Positions 1 to 9,118 of a DNA stretch of 64,000 nt are shown here, piece by piece (within the stretch, counting starts at the first letter, position 1; each line of letters starts with the position of its first letter). Under the pieces are notes generated by a model. It was not told the DNA's origin. It did no database searches and saw only the letters and a program-made list of their open reading frames with translations. Position numbers and translations under genes: made by a program. The stretch is from Streptomyces gilvus (GTDB lineage Bacteria > Actinomycetota > Actinomycetes > Streptomycetales > Streptomycetaceae), in the NCBI RefSeq assembly GCF_022513565.1, contig NZ_JAKWBE010000015.1, forward strand, positions 62,001-126,000, written 5' to 3'.

Positions 1-891
1 CACGGGGTCCTGCGCCGTACGCCGCCGTTCGCCATGCTCAAGCTGCTGCGCCCGGGGCTGCCGCAGGCGCCCGTCGACGTCGACTTCCTGAGCTGGGCGA
101 CCGGGGTCGCGGGCGAGGAGGGCGCGCGAGCCGCGGCCAACTACGCGGCCGTGGCGGTGTTCCACCACGATCCCGGTTCGCTGTCCGCCGCGTTCGTGCA
201 GGAGCGGCTGCGGCGGGCCACCAAGCTGCCGCCCGAGGCGCACTACCCGCGCGGTGGCTGGGCGAGCGTGGTCGACCGGATGGCCGCGCGGGCGTGGAAC
301 CTCGGGGTGCGGATGGAGACCCTGTCCCGCGTCGACTCGCTGCCGACCGGTACGCCGGTCGTGGTGGCCACGTCCCTCGACGCCGCCCGGCGCCTGCTCG
401 GCGACGACTCGCTGACCTGGACCGGCGGGCGTACGGCCCTGATCGACCTGGCGGTACGGACGCGGCGCGGGGACGCGTTCGCCGTGTCCGACCTGGACTC
501 GCCCGGCTGGATCGAACGGTTCACGGCCCAGGACCGCTCGCTGGCCCCCGTCGGCGAGCAGCTGATCCAGGGGCAGGTTCCCATCGGGCCGCGGGAGGGC
601 CGGGCGGACGGCATCGCCCGCGCCGAGCACCTCCTCGACCTGGCCTTCGGAGGCTGGCGCGGGCGCGTCACCTGGCGGCGCGAGGCGGTGGCGTACGGCC
701 GTACCGGCGCCGTCGACCTGCCCGGCACCAGCTGGCGGGACCGGCCGGCCGTCGACCGCGGCGACGGCGTCTATCTGGCCGGCGACCAGGTCGCCGCCCC
801 CGGCGTGCTCTCGGAGGTGTCCTTCAACAGCGCCCTCACCGCGGTGTCCCTGGCCCTCGGCCACCACCGCCTTGACCTCAAGCGCGCTTGA
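1..891 (+). CDS. FAD/NAD(P)-binding oxidoreductase, C-terminal part (5' truncated by window edge)
   Basis: The reading frame is open from base 1, so the gene begins outside the window; the ATG at 34 is probably internal. The visible 297 residues look like the substrate-binding and C-terminal FAD-binding half of a phytoene-dehydrogenase-like or amine-oxidase-like flavoprotein. The diagnostic segment is the C-terminal VYLAGDQVAAPGVLSEVSFN, where the AGD motif contacts the flavin and is followed by a small-residue helix. The N-terminal GxGxxG dinucleotide fold is missing because of the edge. The substrate cannot be assigned. The gene ends about 290 bases before the convergent secreted-protein gene, with a hairpin between them. 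Confidence is good for the flavoprotein class and low for any specific reaction. Confidence 0.75.
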   Translation, partial: HGVLRRTPPFAMLKLLRPGLPQAPVDVDFLSWATGVAGEEGARAAANYAAVAVFHHDPGSLSAAFVQERLRRATKLPPEAHYPRGGWASVVDRMAARAWNLGVRMETLSRVDSLPTGTPVVVATSLDAARRLLGDDSLTWTGGRTALIDLAVRTRRGDAFAVSDLDSPGWIERFTAQDRSLAPVGEQLIQGQVPIGPREGRADGIARAEHLLDLAFGGWRGRVTWRREAVAYGRTGAVDLPGTSWRDRPAVDRGDGVYLAGDQVAAPGVLSEVSFNSALTAVSLALGHHRLDLKRA

Positions 892-1107
892 GGTCGAAGA
901 GGGGGCGTCCGCCGGACAACCGGAAAGGTGGTACTGGAGCCAGGACCAGCCGTAAGCCGCTCCCAGATGCGATACATCCCGATACATGGTCTTCTGACCG
1001 GGAGGCCGTCACCCGAACAGGCGAACCCGTGGGCGCCGACCCCTGCCGCTGGTGGGGCCGAGACGCCGGTGCCGGAACCGGTGGCGTGACGGCGGGGGCA
1101 CACAAGC

Positions 1108-1141
1108 GGGGAGGGGCCGCTCGGACCGCGGGCCCCTCCCC
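1108..1141. terminator. Bidirectional hairpin between convergent genes
   Basis: An 11-bp stem (arms 1108-1118 and 1131-1141, GGGGAGGGGCC type) with a 12-nt loop is followed by a short T-containing stretch. It lies between the oxidoreductase on the plus strand and the beta-propeller gene on the minus strand, so it can serve both. The rest of 892-1179 shows no coding signal. Confidence 0.7.
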
Positions 1142-1179
1142 TTCGTGCCTCACCACATCAGTGGTTCACCCTTACTGGT

Positions 1180-3816
1180 TCACCGCAGACGCCGTACGTC
1201 GATCGCCCAGATCCCGCGGCCGTGCGTGGCCGCGTACAGGCGTCCGTCCGGGCCGGTGCGCAGTTGCATGACCGCTGTGGTCGGCAGGTTGTCGCCGGCC
1301 ACCCGCCAGCCCTTCGAGCCCGGCGTCCGCACCAGCACCCCGAGGTCCGTGCCCAGGGCGATCGTGCCGCCCTTGAGCAGGGCGACGGAGTTGGCCGGTA
1401 CGTCCGGCAGGTTCCCGGAGACGTCCTTCCAGGTCGCTCCGCCGTCCCGGGTCTCGAAGAGGTGGCCGACGCCCGCGCCGGGGCCCTCGGTCCACTTCCG
1501 GGAGAAGCCGTTGACGGCGAGCAGGACGTGGTCGGAGTTGTTCGGGTCGATGGCCAGCCCGGAGAGGTAGCGGTTGGGGACCGTCCCGTCGACGGGCAGG
1601 TTCAGCTGGTGCCAGCCGGTTCCGTCGGCGTTGCCGACCGCGATGCCGCGGGTGAAGCCCTGGTTGTTGCAGGGCCCGCACCAGGCGGCGTACACCCGGC
1701 CGCCGGAGGAGGCGACCGCCGTGGCGGTGTGCCCCTCGCCGAGGTCGTAGGCGTTGGTCCACTCGCTGCCGCTGCGGATCGCGTACCCCTTGGTGTTGAT
1801 CCACACGTGCCGGCCGCCGGCGACCCAGGTGTCCGGGTTCTTGATGTCGGCGTTCAGCGGGGCGATGAAGCGGGCCTCGCCGGTGGCGTTGTCGGGCGGG
1901 GCGACCGAGTAGGTCGTCGCCTTCGACGGGTCTGTCACCCAACTTCCGTCGTTGACCGCACAGTTGTTGGTGACGGACACGGCGAGGTAGACGTACTCCT
2001 GGGCGATGTTGCAGCCGTTGGCGGGGTCCGTGATCGTGTCGCCGCCGTCGCCGCCGAAGTTGGAGCCCATCACCCGGTCGCCGGGCCGCAGTTGGGACTG
2101 CCCGTTGTCCTGCAGACCGCCGGTGATCGCGAGGCCCTTGCGGGACGGGTCGACGCCGACGCCGACCGAGTAGTACTGCAGGGCGTCCATCGTGCCGTCG
2201 TTGAGGGACCGCCAGTCGGTGGCGTGACCGGAGGCGTCCGCGCTGCCGTTGAGCGGGCGGCGGAAGGCTCCGCCGTCGTCGCCGACGACGACGTACGGCG
2301 CTCCGCCGTCGCTGCCGATCGCGACCGAGTGCTGGTCGGCGTGGACGGTCTGGTGGCAGTCACCGGTCTGCTTGCTCGGGTCGATGGACCAGCAGGGGAA
2401 ACCGAAGTTCCAGTAAGGTCCGGGCACCGACCAGGACTTGCCGCCGTCCTTGGTCTCGAAGACCTCCTCCAGACCGGCGTAGACGTGGTCCGGGTTCTTC
2501 GGGTCGACGGTGAGGAACTGGTTGTACCAGGCCTGGATGCCGGGCTGGTATCCGGCGCCGGTGAGCGCCGAACCCGAGTCGCGCAGCTGCTGGTAGGTGG
2601 CGATGCGCGTCCACGGGCCGGTCGGCGAACCGGACTTGGAGACGAAGATGCCCTCCAGCCCGCTGTCCGGGTTGGTGTTGGTCATCTCCGGTGACTGGTC
2701 GATGGCGTAGTACCGCGAGCCGTCCGCGCTGCGCGCGAAGGTCACGTTGCCGACGTCCTCCGCGTTGCTCGGCAGGTCCCCGAGCCCGGTCAGCCGCTGC
2801 CAACTCCCGCCGGACTTCGCGTAGAAGCCGTTGTAGTCGTCGCCGCCGCGCCAGCCGACCGCGAGCACGACCTTGTCCGGGTTCTTCGGATCGACGGCGA
2901 TGTCACTGGTGATGTTCTTGTACGGGGCGTCGGGATCGCTCGCCTTGGCGTGACCCGGCAGATAGTCCGGGTTGGGTGCGAACTCCAGCTTCCAGTGGCC
3001 CTTCAGCGTCCTGGTGCTGTGACTCCACACACCCTCGGTGGTCGCCGCCCACACCTTGTCCCCGGCGAACCGCAGCGCGTTGATCGACGTCGACTCCAGC
3101 TCGTCGCCGCCGACCCGGTCGTGCCGGCTGAAGCTGCCCTTGCGGGGATCGGCGAGCACGTAGACACCGGTCCCGAGGAAGGAGGTCGCGCTGGTGTTGG
3201 CCTCGCCGGTGGCGTACCAGAGCCGCCCCCGGCCGTCCAGCTCCAGGTCACCGGTGGACAGGGCGGGCAGCCCGTCGGAGATGTTCGTCCAGTGACCGCC
3301 GCCCGAACGGGACCGGAAGACACCGCCGTTGGCCGACCCGGCGTACACATACCCGTGGTTGTCGGCCGCGAGCCCGGTCACCCGCCCGGTCACCTTTCCG
3401 GCCCCGCCACTGGAGTTGGAGTTGATGTCCCGGTACCGCGGGTCGTCGGAGTCGTAGGGCAGCCGGGTCAGATCGCTCCAGCTCCCCTTGGTGTGCGGCA
3501 GGTCCGCCAGGGCGTCGTACGCCGCCCCGTACGCCCCCGGCGCCACGATCCCCGGCGAGGTGCGCGCCTCGGCGTACTGGTCGGCCTGCTCGGCCTCCTC
3601 CTGCGCCTCGCCGCCGTCATCGTCGTCCTTGGCCTCCGCGAAAGCCGACAGGCCCTTCTGCTGCTGATGCAGAAGGGCCTGATGCCGCAGTTCCCGGACG
3701 CCGAACGGCACCCCGCCACCCGAGGACGCCTGGGCCTGCGTGACCGTCAGACCCAGTGCCGCGGACGTCGCGAGCACCATCCATACCCGTCTTCTTCGCC
3801 AGCCGTTGGCCGCCAT
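1180..3816 (-). CDS. Large secreted BNR/sialidase-like beta-propeller protein
   Basis: 878 residues. The N-terminus (about 1-30) is a Sec-type signal: Arg-rich start, hydrophobic core, AQA before the mature SSGGG. The body is rich in repeats of VDPKNPD-type turns and Asp-box-like motifs such as SRSGGGHW (about 170), TKDGGKSW (455-462) and TRDGGATW (789-796). This is the pattern of the BNR/VPS10/GH74-like propellers of secreted glycosidases and xyloglucanase relatives. An acidic low-complexity stretch (about 63-80) separates signal and propeller. The start at 3816 has GGGAGG eight bases upstream. It is probably an extracellular glycan-binding or glycan-cleaving protein. Catalytic residues cannot be confirmed by eye, so the enzymatic role is an inference. 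Confidence 0.8.
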   Translation of the reverse strand: MAANGWRRRRVWMVLATSAALGLTVTQAQASSGGGVPFGVRELRHQALLHQQQKGLSAFAEAKDDDDGGEAQEEAEQADQYAEARTSPGIVAPGAYGAAYDALADLPHTKGSWSDLTRLPYDSDDPRYRDINSNSSGGAGKVTGRVTGLAADNHGYVYAGSANGGVFRSRSGGGHWTNISDGLPALSTGDLELDGRGRLWYATGEANTSATSFLGTGVYVLADPRKGSFSRHDRVGGDELESTSINALRFAGDKVWAATTEGVWSHSTRTLKGHWKLEFAPNPDYLPGHAKASDPDAPYKNITSDIAVDPKNPDKVVLAVGWRGGDDYNGFYAKSGGSWQRLTGLGDLPSNAEDVGNVTFARSADGSRYYAIDQSPEMTNTNPDSGLEGIFVSKSGSPTGPWTRIATYQQLRDSGSALTGAGYQPGIQAWYNQFLTVDPKNPDHVYAGLEEVFETKDGGKSWSVPGPYWNFGFPCWSIDPSKQTGDCHQTVHADQHSVAIGSDGGAPYVVVGDDGGAFRRPLNGSADASGHATDWRSLNDGTMDALQYYSVGVGVDPSRKGLAITGGLQDNGQSQLRPGDRVMGSNFGGDGGDTITDPANGCNIAQEYVYLAVSVTNNCAVNDGSWVTDPSKATTYSVAPPDNATGEARFIAPLNADIKNPDTWVAGGRHVWINTKGYAIRSGSEWTNAYDLGEGHTATAVASSGGRVYAAWCGPCNNQGFTRGIAVGNADGTGWHQLNLPVDGTVPNRYLSGLAIDPNNSDHVLLAVNGFSRKWTEGPGAGVGHLFETRDGGATWKDVSGNLPDVPANSVALLKGGTIALGTDLGVLVRTPGSKGWRVAGDNLPTTAVMQLRTGPDGRLYAATHGRGIWAIDVRRLR

Positions 3817-3998
3817 GAAGTGCCCTCCCCTGGGAGCGTGGCGTACATGTCACGGAGCTGTGGACCAGCTTTGAGGACAAGACAGGTGCGGGAGGTGGTG
3901 GAGACGGCAATGAGAGGGCAAAAACAAGCCATTTGGCTTACTGGACGGTTTACCGAGACCGGGCGTTTCACCGACGCCCGGCGGTTTACGACGGTCCG

Positions 3999-5405
3999 TC
4001 AGTGCCGCCCCGCCACCCGGTCCGCGAGGCGGGCCAGGCGGGAGGAGTCGGGGGTGTGGGTGGTCAGCTCGCGGCGGTCGGCGGCTCGGTAGGTGGCGTA
4101 CATGCCGTGGACGCCCAGCCAGCGGAAGGGCTCCGGTTCCCACTTGCGGACCTTGTGGCCGACCCAGGGCAGTTCGGTGAGGTCGGTCCGGCCGGCCTGG
4201 CCGGAGTCCAGCTGGACCAGGTCGCGCAGGGTGCGGGCGGCGAGGTTGGTGGTGGCGACGCCCGAGCCGACGTAACCGCCCGCCCAGCCCAGGCCCGTCG
4301 AGCGGTCCAGGGTGACCGTCGCGCACCAGTCCCGCGGCACCCCGAGGACACCGGACCAGGCGTGCGCGATCCGCACACCGGCGAGGGAGGGGAAGAAGCC
4401 GACGAGGATGTCGCGCAGCGCCTCGATCGTCGTCTCCTGGGTGCGGCCGTCGTTGTCGGTGCGGGATCCGAAGCGGTACGGCGCCCCGCGACCGCCCAGC
4501 GCGATCCGGCCGTCGGCGGTGCGCTGCGCGTACATGTAGGCGTGCGCCATGTCGCCGAGGGTCTCGCGCCCCGCCCAGCCGACGGTCTCCCACTGCTCCT
4601 CGGTCAGCGGCTCGGTCGCGATCATCGAGGAGTTCATCGGCAGCCAGGTGCGCTTCTGCCCCTTGAGGTTCGCGGTGAAGCCCTCGGTGCAGCGCAGGAC
4701 ATAGGGCGCGCGCACGGTGCCGTACGGCGTGACCGCGTGCCGGGGGCGGATCTCCGTCACCGGCGTCGACTCGTGGATGGTCACCCCGAGCGCCTCGACG
4801 GCCGCCGCGAGCCCCTTCACCAGCTTCACCGGGTGCAGCCGCGCCCCGTGCGGGGTCCAGGTCGAACCGACGGCGCCCGCGACCCGGATCCGCTCGGCGG
4901 TCTCCTCGGCGCCGTACAGCTCCCGGTCCTTCTCGCCGTACGACAGCTCGTGCGCGTGGAAGTCCCTCAGCCGCGCCAACTGCGCGGGCGTACGCGCCAC
5001 TTCGAGGACCCCGCCCTTGTGCAGATCGGCGTCGACGCCCTCCTCCTCGGCCACCCGTACGACCTCGTCGACGGTGTCGTTCATGGCCTTCTGCAGGCGT
5101 ACGGCCGCCTCGTGCCCGTGCAGCCTCGCGTACCGGTCACGGCCCGCGATCCCGTTGTAGAGCCAGCCGCCGTTGCGCCCCGAGGCGCCGTAACCGCAGA
5201 ACCTCTGCTCCAGGACGGTGATCCGCAGGAAGGGCGCCGCCTTCTTCAGGTAGTACGCGGTCCACAGTCCCGTGTACCCGCCGCCGACGATCACGACATC
5301 CGCCGACGCGTCACCGGACAGCGGCCCGCGCACCGCCGGAAGACCGTCGTCCGCGTACCAGAAGGAGATGCCACCGTTGACGACATCGCTTGCCGTAGGG
5401 CTCAT
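3999..5405 (-). CDS. FAD-dependent oxidoreductase of the DadA/PuuB (DAO) family
   Basis: 468 residues. The dinucleotide-binding motif VVIVGGGYTGLWTAYYL (37-53) is followed by an acidic strand end (LEQ) and by GASGRNGG, a signature of the D-amino-acid oxidase/gamma-glutamylputrescine oxidase family. The C-terminal part contains GWAGGYVGSGVATTN, typical of the second FAD-contact region. Family members deaminate amines or amino acids using FAD and oxygen. The closest named class by motif is the PuuB-like polyamine oxidases, but the substrate is not provable here. It starts ten bases upstream (in gene order) of the rhomboid gene's stop, so the two are probably co-transcribed. No odd features were seen. 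Confidence 0.85.
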   Translation of the reverse strand: MSPTASDVVNGGISFWYADDGLPAVRGPLSGDASADVVIVGGGYTGLWTAYYLKKAAPFLRITVLEQRFCGYGASGRNGGWLYNGIAGRDRYARLHGHEAAVRLQKAMNDTVDEVVRVAEEEGVDADLHKGGVLEVARTPAQLARLRDFHAHELSYGEKDRELYGAEETAERIRVAGAVGSTWTPHGARLHPVKLVKGLAAAVEALGVTIHESTPVTEIRPRHAVTPYGTVRAPYVLRCTEGFTANLKGQKRTWLPMNSSMIATEPLTEEQWETVGWAGRETLGDMAHAYMYAQRTADGRIALGGRGAPYRFGSRTDNDGRTQETTIEALRDILVGFFPSLAGVRIAHAWSGVLGVPRDWCATVTLDRSTGLGWAGGYVGSGVATTNLAARTLRDLVQLDSGQAGRTDLTELPWVGHKVRKWEPEPFRWLGVHGMYATYRAADRRELTTHTPDSSRLARLADRVAGRH

Positions 5406-5415
5406 GACCAGGACG

Positions 5416-6072
5416 TTAGCCCCTCAGAGCGGCCCATGTCTCCTTCGGATTCAGTGGTTCTCCGCGCCCTCTGGTGAGCGGATAACAGGCCAGCCCGATC
5501 AGCACGGAGGTGAAGTGGCCGAGGTCCGTGAAGGTCGGGGTGGAGGCCAGCGGAAGCCCGTACACGACGAACACGACGGCCAGATATCCGTACCGCCACG
5601 GCACCGCGATCCGGTACGCGAGCACCGCGACCACCCCCGCCAGCGCGTAACTCACCCCGATGTCCAGGGTTTCGGCCGCCGAGTGCGGCGCCATCCCGTC
5701 CCGGATCGCCCGCAGCAGCGCGCCCTCGCTGATCAGCGTCGCCAGCACGTGCGCCGCCACGCACACCATCAGCCAGCGCGCCGTCCCCAGCCAGCGCTCC
5801 GCCTGCGCGTGGAAGACCGTGTAGAGGACCACGTACGGCAGCCAGCGCCCGCCGTCGATCCACATCGCGCTCTGCAGCAGCACCCGCCCCGGGTCGTTCG
5901 ACAGCTCGTGGATGTTGGTGGACCGCTGCCGCAGGAAATCCTGCTCGAACTCCGGCGACATGTGGTGCAGCGCGACGGTCGTCACGAACAGGACGCTCAG
6001 CCAGATGTACGTGCCGGGGGCGCCGCAGACATACCTCCACACCCTGTAGCCGATGCCCCGGTCCATTCGCAT
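5416..6072 (-). CDS. Rhomboid-like intramembrane protein
   Basis: 218 residues if the ATG at 6072 is used; GTG at 6084 and ATG at 6066 are alternatives and none has a clear ribosome site. Five to six hydrophobic segments are visible. A GVSYALAG motif near residues 140-147 matches the rhomboid GxSx serine motif, and a later GHFTSVLIGL (about 185-194) supplies the His expected in the last helix. So the catalytic dyad appears intact, although many actinobacterial rhomboid-like proteins are untested. It would be an inner-membrane serine protease or pseudoprotease. It is the upstream gene of a pair with the DadA-like oxidase and is divergent from the APH kinase across a short spacer. Confidence 0.75.
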   Translation of the reverse strand: MRMDRGIGYRVWRYVCGAPGTYIWLSVLFVTTVALHHMSPEFEQDFLRQRSTNIHELSNDPGRVLLQSAMWIDGGRWLPYVVLYTVFHAQAERWLGTARWLMVCVAAHVLATLISEGALLRAIRDGMAPHSAAETLDIGVSYALAGVVAVLAYRIAVPWRYGYLAVVFVVYGLPLASTPTFTDLGHFTSVLIGLACYPLTRGRGEPLNPKETWAALRG

Positions 6073-6106
6073 GAGGCGATTCACGCATGTGACTAACCTC
6101 GGACGG

Positions 6107-6994
6107 GTGATCGACATTCCGGACGCACTGATCGCCCGACACGAGCTGTACGGCGGGGAGGCGGGGCGTGCCTTCGTCGCGGGGCTGCCGGAGCGGGCCG
6201 AGCGGTTCCTCGACCACTGGGAGCTGCGGCTGGACGGGCCGTCGATGCACGGGCGGTGCGCGCTGGTGCTGCCCGTGCTGCGGGCCGACGGCACCCGGGC
6301 CGTGCTCAAGCTCCAGGACGTCGACGAGGAGACCGTCGGGGAGCCGGTCGCGCTGCGCGCCTGGGACGGCGACGGGGCCGCCCGGCTGCTGGCGTGCGAC
6401 GGCGCGACGGGCACGCTGCTGCTGGAGCGGCTCGACGCGGGGCGCCTGCTGAACGACCTGGCGGACACCCGCGCGGCGACCCTGGTGGTCGCCCGGCTGC
6501 TGGCCCGGCTGACGGCAGCCCCCGCCCCGCCCGCCCTGCGCCGCCTCGGCGACCTCGTGCCACAGCTCCTGGACCGGGCCTCGGCGGTCCTTCCCCGGGT
6601 ACCCGACCCGGCCGAGCGGCGGCTGCTCGCGGACTGCGCGGCGGCGGTGCGCGAGGTCGCCGACGAGCCCGGCGACCGGCTCCTCCACTGGGACCTGCAC
6701 TTCGAGAACGTCCTCGGCGCCGACCGCGCCCCCTGGCTCGCCATCGACCCCAAGCCGCTCGCCGGCGACCCCGGCTTCGACCTCTTCCCGGCCCTGTGGA
6801 ACCGCTTCGACGCGGACGAGGTGCGGTGGCGCTTCGACGCCATGACGGACACCCTGTCCCTGGACCGCGCCCGTGCCCGCGCCTGGACCCTGGCCCGGGT
6901 CCTGCAGAACTCGGTCTGGCAACTGGAGGAAACCCGCACCCCCGTCCCGGACCACCTGACCATCGCCCGCCGCCTACGGGATCACCCTGCGTAG
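6107..6994 (+). CDS. APH(6)/hydroxyurea-type aminoglycoside phosphotransferase family kinase
   Basis: 295 residues from a GTG at 6107. The kinase catalytic loop HWDLHFENV (194-202, Asp196 and Asn201) and the metal-binding IDPKPLAGDPGFD (213-225) are intact. The DPKP variant with GDPGFD is the hallmark of the streptomycin 6-kinase/hydroxyurea phosphotransferase branch rather than the APH(3') branch. It likely phosphorylates a small hydroxylated compound; drug resistance is possible but unproven. The spacer to the divergent rhomboid gene is only about 35 bases, so one or both transcripts are probably leaderless. A 13-nt tandem repeat starts a few bases after the stop. Confidence 0.82.
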   Translation: MIDIPDALIARHELYGGEAGRAFVAGLPERAERFLDHWELRLDGPSMHGRCALVLPVLRADGTRAVLKLQDVDEETVGEPVALRAWDGDGAARLLACDGATGTLLLERLDAGRLLNDLADTRAATLVVARLLARLTAAPAPPALRRLGDLVPQLLDRASAVLPRVPDPAERRLLADCAAAVREVADEPGDRLLHWDLHFENVLGADRAPWLAIDPKPLAGDPGFDLFPALWNRFDADEVRWRFDAMTDTLSLDRARARAWTLARVLQNSVWQLEETRTPVPDHLTIARRLRDHPA

Positions 6995-7001
6995 GGGGTA
7001 G

Positions 7002-7206
<205 letters not shown>

Positions 7207-7394
7207 TCCCAGCCCAGCCGCACTGCCAACCGAACACGCCCCCGGCCGCACGGAAGCACCGCCGCCCCGTCCACACGGGAGGCCACCACCCACCCCACCG
7301 CACGGGAAACCACCGCCGGCCCCCGCCGCCCGGAACACCGCCCACCGTCCCCGCGCCCCTGGGTGCCCGTGCCCCCGCGAGTTAGCCTCGCCGC

Positions 7395-7904
7395 ATGATC
7401 CGTACCGCGACACCCGCCGACGTACCCGTCATCCGCGAGCTCATCCAGGAACTGGCCACCTACGAGAAGGTCCCCCACGAGGCCAGGGCAACCGATGCCC
7501 AGCTCCACGACGCCCTCTTCGGCGAGCGGCCCGCCGCGTACGCCCACATGGCGGTCGACGACAGCACGGGCGACCCCGTGGGCTTCGCGCTGTGGTTTCT
7601 GAACTTCTCCACCTGGCGCGGAGTCCACGGCATCTACCTGGAGGACCTCTACGTCCGCCCCACCGCCCGCGGCACCGGCCACGGCAAGGCCCTCCTCGCC
7701 GAACTCGCCCGCATCTGCGTCGAACGCGGCTACCAGCGCCTGGAGTGGGCCGTCCTCAACTGGAACACCCCGTCCATCGCCTTCTACGAGTCCCTCGGCG
7801 CCCGCCGCCAGGACGAGTGGTCGGTCTACCGCCTGACGGACGACGCCCTCACGACCCTCGGCACCGCCCTCGACACGAAGAAGCCCATGTCAGAACATCC
7901 CTGA
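7395..7904 (+). CDS. GNAT family N-acetyltransferase (spermidine/spermine acetyltransferase-like)
   Basis: 169 residues, a complete single GNAT domain. The acetyl-CoA pyrophosphate loop is VRPTARGTGHGKALL (87-101), with the RGTGHG core. It is preceded by YLEDLYV, the beta4 strand usual in the SSAT-like branch, and followed by WNTPSIAFYESLGA, the conserved C-terminal wedge with the catalytic-type Tyr. Such enzymes transfer acetyl from acetyl-CoA to amines; family resemblance to diamine acetyltransferases suggests polyamines or thialysine, but this is an inference. ATG is at 7395. It stands alone between the tandem repeat and the left boundary of the integrated element. Confidence 0.9.
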   Translation: MIRTATPADVPVIRELIQELATYEKVPHEARATDAQLHDALFGERPAAYAHMAVDDSTGDPVGFALWFLNFSTWRGVHGIYLEDLYVRPTARGTGHGKALLAELARICVERGYQRLEWAVLNWNTPSIAFYESLGARRQDEWSVYRLTDDALTTLGTALDTKKPMSEHP

Positions 7905-7958
7905 CCTGGGATGGCCACGTCGATCCGCCTGACCTGTCCCCCACCGAAGGGCCCCCGC

Positions 7959-8150
7959 GTGCCACAGTCCCTGTGGAGGCGCCACGGCCTGGCGCCGGCC
8001 GTCGGCGCCGCGTACATCCTCGTCAACGGCAAGGGCACAGGACCGTTATGGCTCCTCGCACTCACCCTGCTGGCGACAGGTCTGCTCATGCGGCAGGCGA
8101 TGACACGAGCCCAGCGCCCGCCGAGCGAGGCCAGGCCACGGACCATGTGA
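7959..8150 (+). CDS. Possible small membrane protein (63 aa)
   Basis: Read from GTG 7959 (GAAGGG just upstream) the product is 63 residues with one hydrophobic stretch, GPLWLLALTLLATGLLM, and a basic C-terminus; a longer form could start at ATG 7911. I do not recognise it. It lies directly before the left att duplication and may be a real orphan small membrane protein. Its start is uncertain and its coding status moderate. Confidence 0.4.
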   Translation: MPQSLWRRHGLAPAVGAAYILVNGKGTGPLWLLALTLLATGLLMRQAMTRAQRPPSEARPRTM

Positions 8151-8172
8151 CCTGGACCTGGACCTGGACCTG
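8149..8172. repeat. Four tandem GACCTG hexamers at the island border
   Basis: GACCTG occurs four times in perfect tandem, ending three bases before the left att copy. The right att side has a single TGACCTGG at the equivalent place (15225-15232), so the tract may have expanded from sequence shared by both ends. Confidence 0.85.
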
Positions 8173-8175
8173 AGA

Positions 8176-8217
8176 GAGCCCCCTGTCGGATTCCGACGAC
8201 CTACGCATTACAAGTGC
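8176..8217. other. attL: partial tRNA-Thr duplication, left end of integrated element
   Basis: 42 bases match the 3' half of the tRNA-Thr gene at 15243-15316 (matching segment 15242-15287) in the same orientation. They cover the acceptor 3' strand through the anticodon stem-loop. The only difference is loss of four bases (GAAC) in the T-loop. The 24 bases 8194-8217 and 15264-15287 are identical. This is the usual footprint of a tyrosine recombinase that integrates into a tRNA 3' end. Confidence 0.9.
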
Positions 8218-8334
8218 CTGCAAGATCATCCCGCTAGGTGCCAGCCAGTGCCACAGAATCCCGTTTCCCCAGTTCAGACGCCCATGACGCACAACCCCTC
8301 ATGCCGACCTATCCACCTCATGCCACCCCGTCCG

Positions 8335-8353
8335 CTCACGCACCGCTCACGCA
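8335..8353. repeat. Putative integrase arm-type sites, left (two CTCACGCA, 11-nt spacing)
   Basis: CTCACGCA occurs at 8335 and 8346. The same pair, with the same 11-base spacing, occurs at 15132 and 15143 inside the other end of the element. Paired direct repeats inside both ends of a tRNA-integrated element are the expected arrangement of integrase arm sites. Between here and 8482 there is no gene, only a TAGCGT-type -10 candidate upstream of the next gene. Confidence 0.6.
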
Positions 8354-8482
8354 CACTGGACGCGTCATCGCCCGCTCGCAGAGGTCCCGGAGTACCGGCG
8401 CCGTCGGTGTTCTGTAGCGTTCTCGCGCGGAAACCTGGGATGATGGCGCTCAACAGCACGTGGCCGGGAGGGGAGGGAGCAG

Positions 8483-9118
8483 ATGGCGTACTCGACGCGT
8501 ATGGCTGCCGCCCTCTCCGGGGCGACGGTCGGGCAACTGCGCACGTGGCGACAGGACCGGGGCAACGGACCGATCCTTCGGCCCGAGCTGGCGACCAGGC
8601 CGGCCCTTTACTCCTTCCGAGACGTACTCGGGCTACGCGCGTTCGCCCACCTCCGTCAGGACGTATCCCTCCAGAAGATCCGCGTGGCCCTGGCCACCCT
8701 GAAGAAGATCGGGGAGGTCGAGCACCTGTCCAGCTACTCCCTGGTGGCCGAGGGCGACTCGATCGTCCTCGCGGGCCACGATGACCACGGCACCGATCTG
8801 GTCAAACATCCTGGCCAACGAGTGATCGCCACCATGGCCGACATCCTCCAGGAGTTCGCCCCCCGAGCCGGCGTCGTGGTCCCACACCTCCTGCAGCCGA
8901 AACACCACGTCACGGTCGATCCCGAGACCCAGGGCGGACAGCCCGTGATCACGGGCACGAGGATCCCCTTCGACGCCGTCGCGGAGCTGGTCGAGGACGG
9001 CATCCCGCCGGAGCGGATCGCCGACTACTACCCCGGCGTCACCGCGGACGCCGCACGCGACGCGGCTTCCTTCGCTCTCTACGTGGACAGCTACAGCACG
9101 GGAGCGCGCGCCGCCTGA
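8483..9118 (+). CDS. Antitoxin-like protein: MerR-type HTH plus DUF433 domain
   Basis: 211 residues. The N-terminal ~75 residues resemble a MerR-type helix-turn-helix (GATVGQLRTWRQ and YSFRDVLGLRAF). The C-terminal ~65 residues are a DUF433 domain, with the signature GGQPVITGTRIPFDAVAELV followed by ADYYPGVTADAARDA. DUF433 proteins pair with DUF5615 PIN-like proteins as VapBC-type antitoxins, and exactly such a partner follows with a TGATG overlap, giving translational coupling. It likely represses its own promoter and neutralises the downstream toxin. The ribosome site GGGAGGGAG sits about six bases before the ATG. It is the first gene inside the left end of the tRNA-Thr element and may help maintain it. 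Confidence 0.85.
   Translation: MAYSTRMAAALSGATVGQLRTWRQDRGNGPILRPELATRPALYSFRDVLGLRAFAHLRQDVSLQKIRVALATLKKIGEVEHLSSYSLVAEGDSIVLAGHDDHGTDLVKHPGQRVIATMADILQEFAPRAGVVVPHLLQPKHHVTVDPETQGGQPVITGTRIPFDAVAELVEDGIPPERIADYYPGVTADAARDAASFALYVDSYSTGARAA

Noticed and set aside
6053..6106. Longer ATG start for the APH(6)-type kinase
   Set aside because: The extra residues overlap the divergent rhomboid start and do not look conserved; GTG 6107 fits the family start.
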